The notes under the pieces are model-generated. The model did no database searches, was not told the origin of the DNA, and saw only the letters and a list, made by a program, of their open reading frames with translations. Source: Ceratothoa steindachneri (lineage: Eukaryota; Arthropoda; Malacostraca; Isopoda; Cymothoidae). Taken from it: 64,000 nucleotides of DNA. Shown piece after piece: positions 32,597 to 44,070 of this stretch. The stretch is taken from assembly GCA_963969495.1 (NCBI GenBank), contig OZ018326.1, positions 152,396,306 through 152,460,305 of the forward strand, in the 5' to 3' direction. Numbering within the stretch: the first letter of the stretch is position 1; every line of letters begins with the position of its first letter. Position numbers and translations under genes: made by a program.

Positions 32597-33789
32597 TGTC
32601 AGAGAGCGAGAGAGAGACAAGTAGGACGGGAATGCTATGCATCAATTATAGCAGATTAGCTAATTTAGTATAGCAGTCGGGCAAAATTCGAGTCGAAAAT
32701 ATACTAATGAGATCGGCTTCTTTTGAAGACACTTAACTTCCGTTCGAATAAGACGCCCCATATAGCGAGTCTAATTCTAACAATGGAAGGTTCCGCGAGA
32801 TGTCGTGAACTGTCTAAAATTCACTTCCGGCGGCTCTGTATAAATAGTAAAGCATCGGCCTGGGCAAAATTAGTATTTTGCCAAGAGGACACGACGCATA
32901 AGGTACGGCCTGCAGACTCTTATTGCTGATTGAGTGTAGGCGGGAATTAAGTTGTGATAAATGTTAAATATTGACTAAAACATTCATTGTCCTTCGAATA
33001 ATTCCAGACTTAAATAAAACCCGGCCATAACTATTGAAATAAGACCCAGTGCCTTGATTGCTTGTATTGTCCTTACGAGTGTCTGTTTTGTCTCTCCTTA
33101 TAGTTTCATTCTCTCCGCCTTCCATACCCCAAGAGCCCGAAAACAAGAAAAAAAAGAGAAAAATGTTTCTTTTAGAGAGGGGAGAAACTTCTGCACTGCC
33201 ATATTGGAGCCCTGCTTCTCCCCCCGACAAAATACTCCCTCGATCCGTACTTTCGAGGGCAGTGGTTACTGGAAGAAGACAGGTTGCACCTTCCGTCATA
33301 ACTTCGAACAGGCAGAGTACTAATCGGCCCTAAGTGCAAACCCAACCCATGCTGTTGGAAAGTAATCGAGCTCGATGCTCATACCCCTGCTCCTCTCGAG
33401 CAGCAAAATCTTTGGGTGTCAGAGCCACCCGGAATTGGAGTCTCCTTTGTCGGTCGCGTGCGGCCGCTTGTGTATACTCACGGCTCCCACCTGGAGCCAA
33501 CATTCTAAACCTATTCGTCCAGTTATTCCTTTGCATTTATCTTTCATGTCCATTATTTGATTTTTGTTTGTACAGTAGTAAAGATTATTTTGTTTCGCCC
33601 AGTTTGATATCCAGAACCTCCTAGATAGTTGATTTAATTCTGCCAAGTGTAGCTGTTGTCATAAGGAAACTAGTCACTCTTACGAGATTTATTGCCACCC
33701 ATAGTTAAATTGCACCATTCGAGGCAAGGCCCCATTGCAGAGTTGCCCTGTGTGTTATTCGCTATCCTTTCCGAGACACAGAGGGCAAA
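32597..33789 (+). repeat. 3' LTR of the longer Gmr1-like element
   Basis: Begins TGTCAGAGAGCGAGAGAGAG, followed by the block shared with 26282 and 62535. It has the fullest central region of the three copies. Similarity stops near 33789, about 40 bases before the expected CTACGACA end, so the right end is truncated. Confidence 0.8.
32839..32847 (+). promoter_or_regulatory. LTR TATA box
   Basis: TATAAATAG, identical in context to the one in the 5' LTR. Confidence 0.5.
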
Positions 33790-35393
33790 TCTGACCTATT
33801 AGCTGGTTTTTCTTGCCAATAGCTTTAGTGTTGAACAGGCAAAAATAGCAGTAGTAAAGTGGTCTTTGGCTCTCGCCAAACTACGCCGACTCCAAAATGT
33901 AGACCTTTTCGTTTTCTTTTTGGCCGTACACGAAGACTTTCCTCGTAATTATGACCCCCCAGTCTATGAAACCCACTTCTTGTTTTGGTCACCAAGTGTA
34001 ATGTCAAAAGAGGCCTTATTGGCACTGCGCACAAACCTTGTTACATTTAGCCTTTGACGAAAAAATGTGTAGCAGCCACAGATGTAATAGAGAAAAACTA
34101 ATTAGAATCACTTCAAAAATCACATGTAAGAGAAAATATAAAAAAATCCCTACTGTAATTCATGTAATAACATCATTTATTAAATATATTTGAATAATAG
34201 GGAATCGGAAACAACTTCTATGAAATGTTATATGTTTTTGTTTCGGAAAGTTAATTTATGTCTGCAAATCTAGTTTAAACTGATGCCAGAAACTAGAATG
34301 AATGAGTTAAAAACAGCAAAAAAAGCTCTTTCCCTTCAAAAAGTGGATCAATTTCTCTCCCATGTCCCGGAAAAAGCTATTATGTTTTCCAAAGCAGCAG
34401 GAATTTGGAAATTATAGTGCTTCGATAGTATAAAAACCGAAACCAAACCGCAAAGGCAGTTTGGTTCATTCTATTTTACCATTTCTATTTTATCCTTGAT
34501 ATTTAACGAATGGAGTTCGCTTATTTTCTCTCTCCCTTCCCCAAAACTGGATGTTTATTTTATTAGCTAGAGGACACATCGTATTTTAGTAACACAATGT
34601 GTCATTTTATATTAAAACTAGAGTATTGTTTCAATTATTTTCCCTTAAGTCCTTGAAGAGCATTTTTGCAATGACAAAAGTTTCGGCCTGACCACACATT
34701 TTGTGATTGCGATGCTAACTATTTATTTTATTTAACAAAATTCAATTTTTAGAGTAGCATAAAAAAACCCTGAAAAATAAGTTCAATTTTTAATAGTTTT
34801 GTGCACAAAGGCTCAATCTGCAGTGTTGCTTCATTTTTGTGTAGATATCAGGATACAAAATCTCAGAGATTGACATTCCATTTTAACCTTAAAGTTCAGA
34901 GGCAGTTGAAATTTCTCGGCTTCTTCTTGCACTGTTTTGATATGCTATGCAATAGTTAAAGGGTATTTTTTTTACTTTACCCTAGTTATTTATTCCTTTT
35001 CTTAATTTTCTGCTCTTTTTCTTTATATGGAATAAATGTCTGCAATCATTATAAACTTTCTGCGGGATACGCCCTTGTTTGTTTTCGCTTTAAATTAAAA
35101 AAGAAAACAAGAACTTGCAAAATATTAGTATTAGTATTAGTTGTAGAAAGTTATGAAAAAGAGGGGGTAGATAGTGAGTAAAGAGAGGGGAGGGGCGAAA
35201 GATGCGAAAATGAAAAAAGCATTAGGTTAACAGTGTAGTTGCCCGGTGTACGGGCCATCTCCAATGTATAGATTCTTAATTGTGATGATTGAACTTTTTA
35301 TCTTATTTAAATTTTTTATTTGTTTTTTATTTTTTATTTTTTCTCAAACAATTAATTTGTTTGATATTCCATATATGAATATGTATATAAGGA
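33790..35393. other. AT-rich sequence, no supported gene
   Basis: A 63-codon + ORF (33866-34057) begins MALAKLRRLQNVDLF and matches nothing I know. The rest is low-GC sequence with stops in all frames. Confidence 0.4.
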
Positions 35394-35394
35394 T

Positions 35395-35416
35395 TTTTTT
35401 TTTTTTTTTTTTTTTT
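35395..35416 (-). other. Poly(A) tail of element N1
   Basis: Uninterrupted run of about 22 T on +, read as A on the element strand, right after the ORF2 stop. N2 and N3 end in short TTGA-like repeats instead. Confidence 0.7.
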
Positions 35417-35424
35417 AGTTCAAC

Positions 35425-38167
35425 TCACTTGAATCTGGGTTCTGGCTCTTCAGTTTTGGTGTTTGGGAGGTAACTCATGTAACCTCCCTCTTCGGAATCC
35501 AGAGCAACGAGTGTCTCGTTTGGGAGAAACCCTTCCAGTTTCTCCCAGATGCTTTTGCCTCTTTTGTAGAGGTATACATTGATTGGCTCAATTTTCGTTA
35601 GTTCGTGCAGGCTCCTTGAGGTCCGGAAGTCGTACCATTTGGAGCCTGTAACGAATTTGAGTCCTTGATTCTGTACTCTTTGTAGCATCGACATGTTCCT
35701 GTTGGATGCTACATTGAGTGGAATGCTTGGGTATACCAGCTTGGATCTGACCAAGCTGATGTATAATTTTCTTTTATTGGCTGTAGAAAGATTCTTAAAT
35801 CGGTGGAGTTTGTCGAGTTCGGTTTTTGCAAATCCAATTCGGGACCTCACGTGCTTGCTCATTCCGGAACTGGAGAGTCCGAAACCGAGAATAGACGCGC
35901 GAGGAGTGTACTCAATATCTGTGTTTCCAATTTTGAAGGGGACGGTACGCTGTCTTCCAATTGCGGTTGCGGAGAACTTAGCCACATTGGTCTGAATCTT
36001 CCAGCGACTTTCGAATCTGGAGATTCTCTCGGCTTCTGCCACCGAGGCCAAGGCCATCAGCCTTGCCGATTTTGTCCTTCGCACCACAACTTATGTGACA
36101 TCATCTGCGTACTGTATGTTGAGGGTTTTCCCATCGGCTGGTTTAGGGATGTCTCTTGTGAAAATTGTGTAGAGAGTGGGGCTAAGGCATCCTCCTTGAG
36201 GAACACCGGAGGCAAGGTCGAAGGATTTTCCTATGTGTCCTTCAAATGCTATCCCCGCTCGCCTGTTGGTGAGATAGCTACAGAGAATTTTTTCGAAGTG
36301 TGGAGCGAGTTTTAGCCTAGAGATTTTGTATTTGAGGCCTTCGATCCAGACCTTGTCGAAGGCCTTCTTTACATCTCTGCATACGACATCGATCCAACAA
36401 CCTCTAGCTCGCCATGCTGTCGCATGTTGCAGCATATGGGCTATCGCCGTTTCTGTGCCTCGATGTTCTCTGAACCCGTGCTGTTCTTCGTTCAGGAGGT
36501 TCTTTTCAGCTAGGTGTTTAGCCAGTCTGCTGTTGAGGATTTTTTCAAAAACCTTCCCAATGGTCTCTAGCAGTGAGATAAGTCTATAGTTCATGACCTG
36601 GTTAGATGGTTTTCCCGGCTTGGGTATGAAGATCATTTTGGATGTCTTCAGGCCATCCGGGAAGTATCCCATTGCAAGAGACGCATTGAACAGGTTCAGC
36701 AGTCTGGTCTTAAGTCTTTCCGGGCTTCTTTTAAGTGCCTGATAGTGATTAGGCTTAGCCCTGGGGCTTTAGACTTAAATGAGGAAATGGAATTTGTTAG
36801 CTCTTCGGTTGAGATTTTCTTGCCGTCCTGAGAGGCTCCTTGAAATCGAAGGTAGCAAGTGGTACTGTAAGGGTTAAACCTCCCTCCACTCCTCTCCATG
36901 TACTCAAGAACCTGATCCTCGAAGCCTAGGTCAAAGTCTTCTTCTTCTTCATCTGAGATTCTGAAGACATTCTCCCAGACTCCGCGGAAAAGCTTCTCTT
37001 TCTCCTTAGGAGTGACCGCTTTAGTACCTTCATGCCTGATTTCTGTTCGACCAGGGATGCGAGCATTTCCCTTTAGCTTGTTAATGGTCGTCCAAAAGGT
37101 CTTGGGGTTTCTCTCAGTATCTAATTTTTCAATTAGATAATTCCATTTATTCCGAATTTCCGTTCCTATCGTGAAATTCAGCTGATTTCTCAAATTTTGA
37201 ACGATACGAAAGTCCATGGGTCTGGTGTAGCCAAAATTGAGGATGGTCTCGTAGACTCTCGTGAAACGATGCTGTAGCACCACTCTCTCTTGTGTAGGTT
37301 TTGTGGGCAAGATCAATTTGTGTGACGTCGTCGGGATAGCTATAGCGTCGGCGTCTGATATGAGGTCGTTAATAGCAGTTAGTTCGTCATCCAGATCTTC
37401 TTCGGATGCGTCTTGTAAATCAGGGATAACTTCTAGAAATGCACTCCTGTATTCTTCCCATTTTGCATTTCAGAAGTCCTTTCTAGGGATAATTGGGACT
37501 GGGATAGGGGCTGTTGCTATGGTGATTATCATAGGCAGATGGTCACTAGATGTTAGGGGTCCGGGCGCAACACGATGATGAAACGGGAAGTTAGGGTTCG
37601 TGAGCATCACGTCCGGTTTAGTGGCCGTCCCGGGGTAAAAAAACGTGGGGAAGTTAGGACCAATGCGTTCTGCAACACCTCTACGTGTCAAGAGATCAAG
37701 TGATCTGCCTCTTGAATTGGTAGAGGAGTATCCCGCTGCTCTGTTCCTGGCGTTGAGGTCTCCAGCGAACAGAACAGGGTGCTCTTTAGTGAACAGGGTG
37801 TACAGGTCATGGTATGGAAGATATGACCTGCGAGGGGGTTGGTATCCCGCGCTAAGTTCTATGTCACCCATTGAGCACCTTAGGATGATAGACAACGTGG
37901 ATTCATCCGTAGGGTTGCCTAGTCTGTATTGAAATCCTTTTTTACTGCTATTAACGCACCATTGAATCTTTCGCCGGTGCAGTTCTTCTGTACAACATTG
38001 TATCCAAAGATCTTCTGCTTGTCCAAGTCTTTGACACTTGTTTCTGACAGCAGAATAACATCTGGGTCTAGTTCTCTGTAGACGTTATACAGATGTTTTT
38101 TGTTAGGTTCCCATCCTTGCACATTGTGTGCCAGGATGGTTAACCTGTTACTGTTTCTATTAGCTAT
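35425..38167 (-). pseudogene. ORF2 of N1: endonuclease and reverse transcriptase, inactivated
   Basis: The expected initiator is ATA at 38167-38165, aligned with the ATG of N3 ORF2 (N3 starts MENQNNKL, N1 reads IANRNSNR), so the start codon itself is lost. Endonuclease: ILAHNVQGWEPN, DPDVILLSETS (catalytic Glu), a frameshift near 37920, GYQPPRRSYLPYHDLY, FAGDLNARNRAAGY, SSDHLPMI. A TGA at about 37470 follows. RT: MIFIPKPGKPSNQVMNY, EEQHGFREHRGTETAIA, RDVKKAFDKVWIEGL (Asp), SGVPQGGCLSPTLY and QYADDVT with the catalytic pair, directly followed by a TAA at 36091. The thumb runs to EPRFK. In total there are two frameshifts, two nonsense codons and the lost start. Confidence 0.75.
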
Positions 38168-38181
38168 CCCGCTAGTCTTTA

Positions 38182-39637
38182 TTAATCTTCGGCCGTTTGG
38201 CGGCCAGATTTTATCTGCTTGTATAGTTCCGGGTTATAGAGCCTGAAGTTCTCGTTGTAGAGCTTAGTTTTACACGCGAGTAGAGAGGCTCTAATAGTTT
38301 CCCCAGAGACTGGGGCGTCGTAACACCATTTGATCTGTCCTTTCTTGACTCTGGTAGCCACCTCCTCTGTGGAGATCTCTTTTTTATCGATGTTTTGCGA
38401 GTTAATCGCCAGAGTGAGTCTGATCTCTCTGCCGTCAAGCACGAGATCATCCTCTTTCTGTTCGGTTTCATTTGCCTGGATCTTAGGCTCCACTTTGGCT
38501 TTCCTGGTTTTTTTTCTGTCTGGGCGAGTTGGGTGTGGGTGCTGGGGCGTCAGTCTTTTGTTGAGCTGATGCTAGTTCGATGCCATGAGGTTTAGAGGTA
38601 ACCTGAATGTTCTCTGTTTGTGGCTGTTTAGTGTTATTGAATGATGCCGAGAGGACTTTTTCGGAATCGGGGTTGTCCGGGAATTTGACTGTCTCCAAGT
38701 TATTAGCTGCCAGCATTTTGTTCATCTCAGTGTTGAATGAACCAGGGCAAGCAAGGTTCATGACGTGAGCATGTAAAATGCATGCCAGCATTTTGGTAGG
38801 AGTATTGTCGCTTAATTGCAGTACTATCTGCGGTTAAGTCGGCGCTGTGTTTGGTAGTACTTGCGTTTTAGCGGCAGCGGCATATGAATGCTTAGGGCTG
38901 TCTGCAGCCTCTCTTTTCTTCCTTAGTTCTTCTTTTCTGACTGGGCATTGCATGCTTAGGGTGCGATGGTTACCTGCGCAGTTGATGCACATTTTCGTGT
39001 TGCTCACACAGTGCATCCAGTCATGTCCGGTCTGCGAGCATTCTGAGCAAATCTTGGACTTTCCAGAGTCTGGGCAGGCGCTAGTTGTGTGATCTTCTAC
39101 CTTATAGCAATTAAAGCAGGTAAGAAGTTCGAAGAACCTCTCCCGCTCAATTTTGTCCGAGGAGATGATCATGGAGAACAACCTGAGACCTGATTCCTTG
39201 GCTTTTGCAGCCATTTCCATGTTTTGGAAGACAATTTTGAAGACATGGGAAAGGCTGCGAAATTTCACAACTTCGATCACCTCCGCCCATTGATGGTTCC
39301 TCAAAATTTCAGCTTTTATGTCTTCTGCCGTTCTTTCTCCTACCCAAGGGTCCACCCTTCTGCAAATGACTGCTTTCCTTGCAGCCAGAGCCGGAGATGG
39401 TCGAGGTTCTAGACCGATCTTGCCGAGTTCTTGGGAGCCTGCCTCTGACGAAATTTTTTCAAGGTCATCTTGCGTGTAGCAGATGACCGTATAGCCTCTG
39501 TTGGTCTCAAGAAGGCGCTTGAGACCAATGCCAAGTTTGTCGAATATGGCTTCGAACACCTCGGCCTTTTCCGGTTTTTGATTGCCGGTTAACTTAAGCG
39601 GGACTCGAAAGTCCAGCGGCTCTCCCCTCACGTTCAT
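38182..39637 (-). pseudogene. ORF1 of N1: Gag-like RNA-binding protein, inactivated
   Basis: Starts at ATG 39637 with MNVRGEPLDFRVPLKL. A folded N-terminal region runs to about residue 165, including RKAVICRRVDPWVGE, which matches HRSVVCRKLDPWIGQ in N3. Three zinc knuckles follow: CFNCYKVEDHTTSAC, CSECSQTGHDWMHC and CINCAGNHRTLSMQC. A TAA at 38834-38836 comes after NTAPT; the same frame continues with MLACILHAHVMNLACPGSF (N3: ILTCILYAHVRNLTNPGTF). A frameshift near 38490 leads to the last part, ending KSGRQTAED at 38182. The protein would bind the element RNA and chaperone target-primed reverse transcription. Confidence 0.75.
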
Positions 39638-39689
39638 GGTGAGGGTAACTTCTCATTAATGGCGTTTCGTGGCCAACACTAAACTGGTC

Positions 39690-40560
39690 GTGACAGAAAC
39701 AGGAGGAATCTCCAATCAGTCCGTCCGACCAAGGAGCGCCAGAAACAGGAGAAATCTCCAATCAGTCCGGCACTCCTAGTTAGTTTTGTGTGGCAGAGAA
39801 GTAAGGGCTTGGGGGCCCACCACTGCTATAACCCCGGTAGAAACAGGAGGTATCTCCAATCAGTCCACCAGGGCTATGATCCGTACCTAAGTGACGGCAG
39901 AAACAGGAGTTATCTCCAATCAGTCCGCCGCCACCAAGTCAGGGGGCAGTGCACTTGTCAGCGGGAGGAGCCTCGCAGTTTGGGGTTTGGGAATTTTCCC
40001 CAAACTTTCCCTCCTTTACCGGAATAGAGGTTCAAAGTTGAAGGGCTATGGTCTCTGTTTCGGGCTGATGCTTGCTTGTTTAGACGCCTATCGCCTTGGG
40101 TGGTCTAGTCGAGACAGAAACAGGAGGAATCTCCAATCAATCCGTCAAGACCGAGGAGTGCCAGAAACAGGAGATATCTCCAATCAGACTGGCTCTCCTT
40201 ATTAGATCACTCAGGCAGGTCTAAGTTCCAGGTAAGCAATGTGCCAGTCGGTGGTTGTAGCACCGTGATGAGCACGCGTGGCTGGGAACTGCCAATTGAG
40301 GATGTGCTGGTTTCGTGGAAGTTTGAGGGGATTGAAAATTTTCCCAAAACTTTACCTCCTTTATCAGGAAGGAGATTCCGGGGCGGTGAATTAACACTTC
40401 TCTTCACCCTGACTTGAGTTGGAGCACAGCTCACTACTGTTCTCTTGGTGCCTACACTGATCTAGTCAAGACAGAAACAGGAGAGATCTCCAATCAGTCC
40501 GTCCCGACCGAGGAGTGCCAGAAACAGGAGGAATCTCCAATCAGTCTGGCTCTCCTTATT
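39690..40560 (-). repeat. Eight-copy structured motif array in the N1 5' UTR
   Basis: On + each copy reads AGAAACAGGAG-nnAT-CTCCAATCAGTCC. Copies start at about 39694, 39740, 39838, 39897, 40115, 40161, 40472 and 40518, in four pairs 46-58 bases apart. An inner stem GGAG/CTCC closes a tetraloop (AUNN on the sense strand). The sequences just outside the core differ between copies yet pair with each other: GGTCG(T)GAC/GTCCGACC, AGGAGCGCC/GGCACTCCT, CCCCGGT/ACCAGGG, GTGACGGC/GCCGCCAC, GTCAAGAC/GTCCCGAC. Where + shows A.C mismatches the minus strand has G.U pairs, so the folded form is probably RNA of the element's own sense. The family is unknown to me. Confidence 0.8.
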
Positions 40561-40806
40561 AGATCGTTTAGGCAGGGCGTGAGCCCAGTTGAGCCGAGTG
40601 CTATTCAACGTTAAAGCCTCGGGTTGATATTCGAGGCTGAACAGGTGAGTTTGCCCGGCCAGACTAGTTTGGTAGTCTATTCGAAATTTTCAAAATTTTC
40701 ACAGGGTTGAGAAATTTTTCTAAAAGTTTTCCTCCTTTGCCGAGTTGAAGATCCCACGACGACGAGTTTTTTCACCTCTCTGCTCCAATTTTTTGTCCTG
40801 CAAAAT

Positions 40807-41313
40807 ATTGATTGATTGATTGATGTAATAAGAATGAAATGTGTAGTAGGTATATAAAGATAAAAAGATGGGTTGAGAATTGCCCTGGTGTAGAGGGCTC
40901 CTCACCGGTTTGTCCATTACTTGTACTATTTATCTCTTCTCCTTATTCGTTTCTGTTATTTGTCTTAATCATTTTCTATATTTAATTATATGTATTTGTT
41001 TTAATATATTTATTCTTTTTTATATATTTAGTTATTTATTTATTTATTTTTTTTTTTTTTGAAATATATAAACTATAATTAGGTAAAATAAATATCTATA
41101 CTATATCCTCCGTCGTGGCTTTCAAGCCTTTCAAGTATATTGTTTGCTTTTGCAATCTTGTGTTACATTTTGTAATTATACATTTTGTATCTGTCTTGCC
41201 GGGGTTTTTGGTTCTGTATATTAGTTTGTCTCAGTTGGGTTCAATGGGCACTACGCCTCTCTACTCTTCGCTTTCTTCTTCTTCTGTGATTTTTGGTGTA
41301 TTCAATCGTACGG
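40807..41313 (-). other. 3' UTR and tetranucleotide tail of N2
   Basis: Homologous to 48056-48634 of N3 (shared TAGTAGGTATATAAAGATAA and CCCTGGTGTAGAGGGCTCC). It contains a T-rich tract (+) near 40970-41060. The terminus is four TTGA units against the N1 start. Confidence 0.7.
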
Positions 41314-44070
41314 TTACGTATAGAGACCAACTAGTCGATCTCTGGAGCAGTTCCTTCCACTCGGGAAGAGGGATCTTCTTTTCGCACGATCTCTGACTGC
41401 TCTGGGTATGTCCAGGTTTTGATTTATATTCGGGAGTATTTCTTCTTCGATTTTGTCCCAGGTCTTTCTCCCTAGCCTTTGGAGTTCTACATTCAGAGGG
41501 GTTAGTCCTGCTCTTGCGTGCAGGACTGTCTGCTGAATGTAGTCCGTCCTTTTCGCTCCAGCTATAAGCAGGGCTGCTTTGTTCTGCACTCTCTGCATTT
41601 GTCTGAGAGAGGTGGAACTCACAGCCTGCATGACCACTGCCGGGTACACTAATGTTGAGCGCACCAGAGCAGTGTATAGCTTTTTAAGGTTTTTGGAGCT
41701 GAGGTTTTTAAACCTATACAGTTTGCCAAGCTGTATTTTGGCTAGGGAGATTCTGTTATTGATGTGACCTTTGTACCCTTTGGAGGTAAATTGAAGACCC
41801 AGGACTTTTCCTTTGTTACCATATGGGTAAACTTCGCCATTTACTCTGACATCCACACATTTGCGGCGGTTAATTGGTAGGATTTGGAACTTTTGGCGGT
41901 TGGTCTTGATCTTCCACATTCGTTCATATCGATTGATGTTTTCGATTTCGATGGCTGTCTGCCTTGCTTGATATCCGGCGTGCTTGTAATAGCTGGGGAC
42001 GATTTGCGTGATGTCATCTGCAAACTGCAGGTACATCACATCCTCCCCTACCGGATCAGGTAAGTCCAGTGTGTACAGAAGGTACAGCAGTGGACTCAGA
42101 CAGCCACCCTGTGGAACACCCGCCTCAAGTTGAAATTCGGGTCCTCTGTAGCCCTCGATGGAAATTCGGGCTTTTCTACGCATGATGTAGTCGCAGAGGA
42201 CCCTTTCCAGGGTAGGGTTCAGCTGGAGGCTTAGGATCTTGTGTTGTAAGCCTCGTAGCCAAACCTTATCGAAGGCCTTTTGCACATCTCGCATCACCAC
42301 GTCTACGTATTTCTTCTCGGCCTTACATCGGGCAAGCTTTTCAGTGAGAAGGGCAAGGGCAGTATCCGTCCCCCTTCTCTTGCGAAACCCGTGTTGCTGA
42401 GAGCTGTGGGCTTCTAGCTCGGTTAGTTGGTCTTGTAACCTGTTAGCCAGAAGCTTCTCGTAGACTTTACCTATTATCTCCAGGAGGGATATTGGCCTGT
42501 AGTCCACCAGTTGATCAGGCTTCTTCCCTTTGGGTATAAAGATAATTTTAGCTATCTTTAGCCCGTCTGGGAAGTAGCCCGTATTCAGGGAAGCATTGTA
42601 GATGTTAGTGATTCCCTGAATGATCTGCCGGGGGGCATGTACCAAATTATTTCTGGTGATGCCCGTCCAGCCTGGTGCCTTCTGTTTGAAGGTTTTAATG
42701 ACTGCCATGACCTCTTCCGGTGTAGTTGGCCGGCCATGGTCTACCATATTCCTCCCTTCGTCGACATAGGCATGTGGTAGAGTTCGATGCACATTCTGAT
42801 TTAGTTCTTCCATCAGTTGGTCTTCGAATTCCTGGTCGAATTCCGCATTTTCCTCTGGTGTTATCCTGAAGATATTTTGCCAGAAGTTGCGGAATCTTTC
42901 CTCCAAATCCGCCGGGTCTTCCAAGTAGTCATCGCCCTCCTTAATGCGGGTCTTTTCTCTACTTGTCAGACCTTTCAACTTGTTCACAAGTCGCCAGAAC
43001 ACATCGGGTCGAACTTCGCTGTCAACTTTCTCAATCAGACTGTCCCAGACTTCAGCCTGTTGCTGGTTGATAGCCTGCTTAAGTTCTTCACTCAGGCGTC
43101 TTAGCAGCGTTGTTCTTTCCCGATTAACACCCTCTCTCCTCGTTTCTTGATACACCTTCCTGTGCACTCTAGCGATCTCTCTCATTTCCTCAGACCATCT
43201 GGGTTGGGGGAGAGTTTTGTACCTTTTCATCGGTACACTCTAGCGATCTGCTTCGATGATGCGGGCAGTAATCGCTTCCAACTCCTCGTCGATCCTCTCC
43301 AGACTCGCTCCGTCGAGGCCCACTGGTACATAGCTGGCAAGGTTTTCCTTGTAGTGTTCCCAGTTGGCCGAAGCATAGCTTTTCCGAAGTGGTATCGGGA
43401 GCTGAATTGGTGCAAGAGAAATGGTCGTCAAGATCGGTATGTGATCACTGGGTATTGTCGGGCCCGGCTCACTACGGTAATTGAAAGGGAAGCCATCACT
43501 TGTCATGATTATGTCAGGTTTCGTAGCGGACCTTACGGTGAAATAGGTTGGAAAATCCGGTCCTATACGCTGAATGTTTTTCCTTCTCATAATCATTTCC
43601 AAGTTGTGACCTCTTTCGTTTGTGTTCCCGTAGCCAGCCGTTCGGCATCTGGCGTTGAGGTCTCCCCCAAGGAATACCATCCTGCCGTGGCCAAACAGGG
43701 TGTAGAAGTTCGTCAGAGGGAGGTATCTGCGTCGAGGTGGTTGGTATGCCGCCGCTATTATGAGCTTTCCTTCTAATGTATGCAGCTCTACCGCCACGAA
43801 GGATTTGTCCATGTCTGGAAGACGTTTGAACGACAAGTTCCTCCTGACGGCAATGGCAAAACTGTCATACTTCTCTTGAGAATGGTTCTTAGATATCACT
43901 CTGTAGCCTGGTATCTTCAACTGCTTACTGGTCGTATCGATACCATGCTCAGTAATCAGTATGATGTCGGGATCTAGCACACGGAATATGTTGCCGTACG
44001 CCGTGGCTTTTCCCTCCCATCCATTACTGTTGAGTGTTAATATCCTTAACCTGTTGTTTTGGCTTTCCAT
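41314..44070 (-). pseudogene. ORF2 of N2: endonuclease and RT with one nonsense codon
   Basis: Same length and frame as N3 ORF2. It begins MESQNNRLRILTLNSNGW at 44070. A TAG at 43237-43239 replaces the GAG of ADRESVPMKRYK, splitting it into 43240-44070 (endonuclease) and 43230-41314 (linker and RT). All catalytic blocks are kept: ILITEHG, GGDLNARC, SDHIPI, DVQKAFDKVW, GVPQGGCLSP and LQFADDITQ. A single-codon readthrough would give a full protein, so this copy decayed only recently. Confidence 0.8.

Larger units (their letters stand above)
26282..33789 (+). mobile_element. Gmr1-like Ty3/gypsy LTR retrotransposon (integrase before RT), decayed
   Basis: Layout: 5' LTR 26282-26994, spacer with (TA)n, primer-binding-like TGGTGTCAGG at 27271, gag, protease, integrase, RT, RNase H, polypurine tract at 32583, 3' LTR 32597-33789. 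All domains read + and are collinear. Integrase precedes RT, as in Ty1/copia, but RT, RNase H and integrase sequences are Ty3/gypsy-like. That combination defines the Gmr1-like clade, first known from deuterostomes. Many stops and frameshifts show an old copy. A solo LTR of the same family is at 62535. Confidence 0.8.
35394..40806 (-). mobile_element. Non-LTR retrotransposon N1 with poly(A) tail, broken
   Basis: Minus-strand element: 5' end at about 40806 (TTTTGCAGGAC), a 1.17-kb 5' UTR holding an eight-copy structured motif, ORF1 (39637-38182), ORF2 (from about 38167 to 35425), then within ten bases of the stop a run of about 22 A (T on + at 35395-35416). It belongs to the same broad group as N2 and N3 to its right: three-knuckle ORF1, endonuclease plus RT, no RNase H. 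Its proteins and its tail are distinct. Confidence 0.75.

Noticed and set aside
39690..40560. Motif array as hammerhead ribozymes
   Set aside because: CTGAT is present on the sense strand but the second core strand is TGTTTC, the complement of GAAACA, so the catalytic core cannot form.
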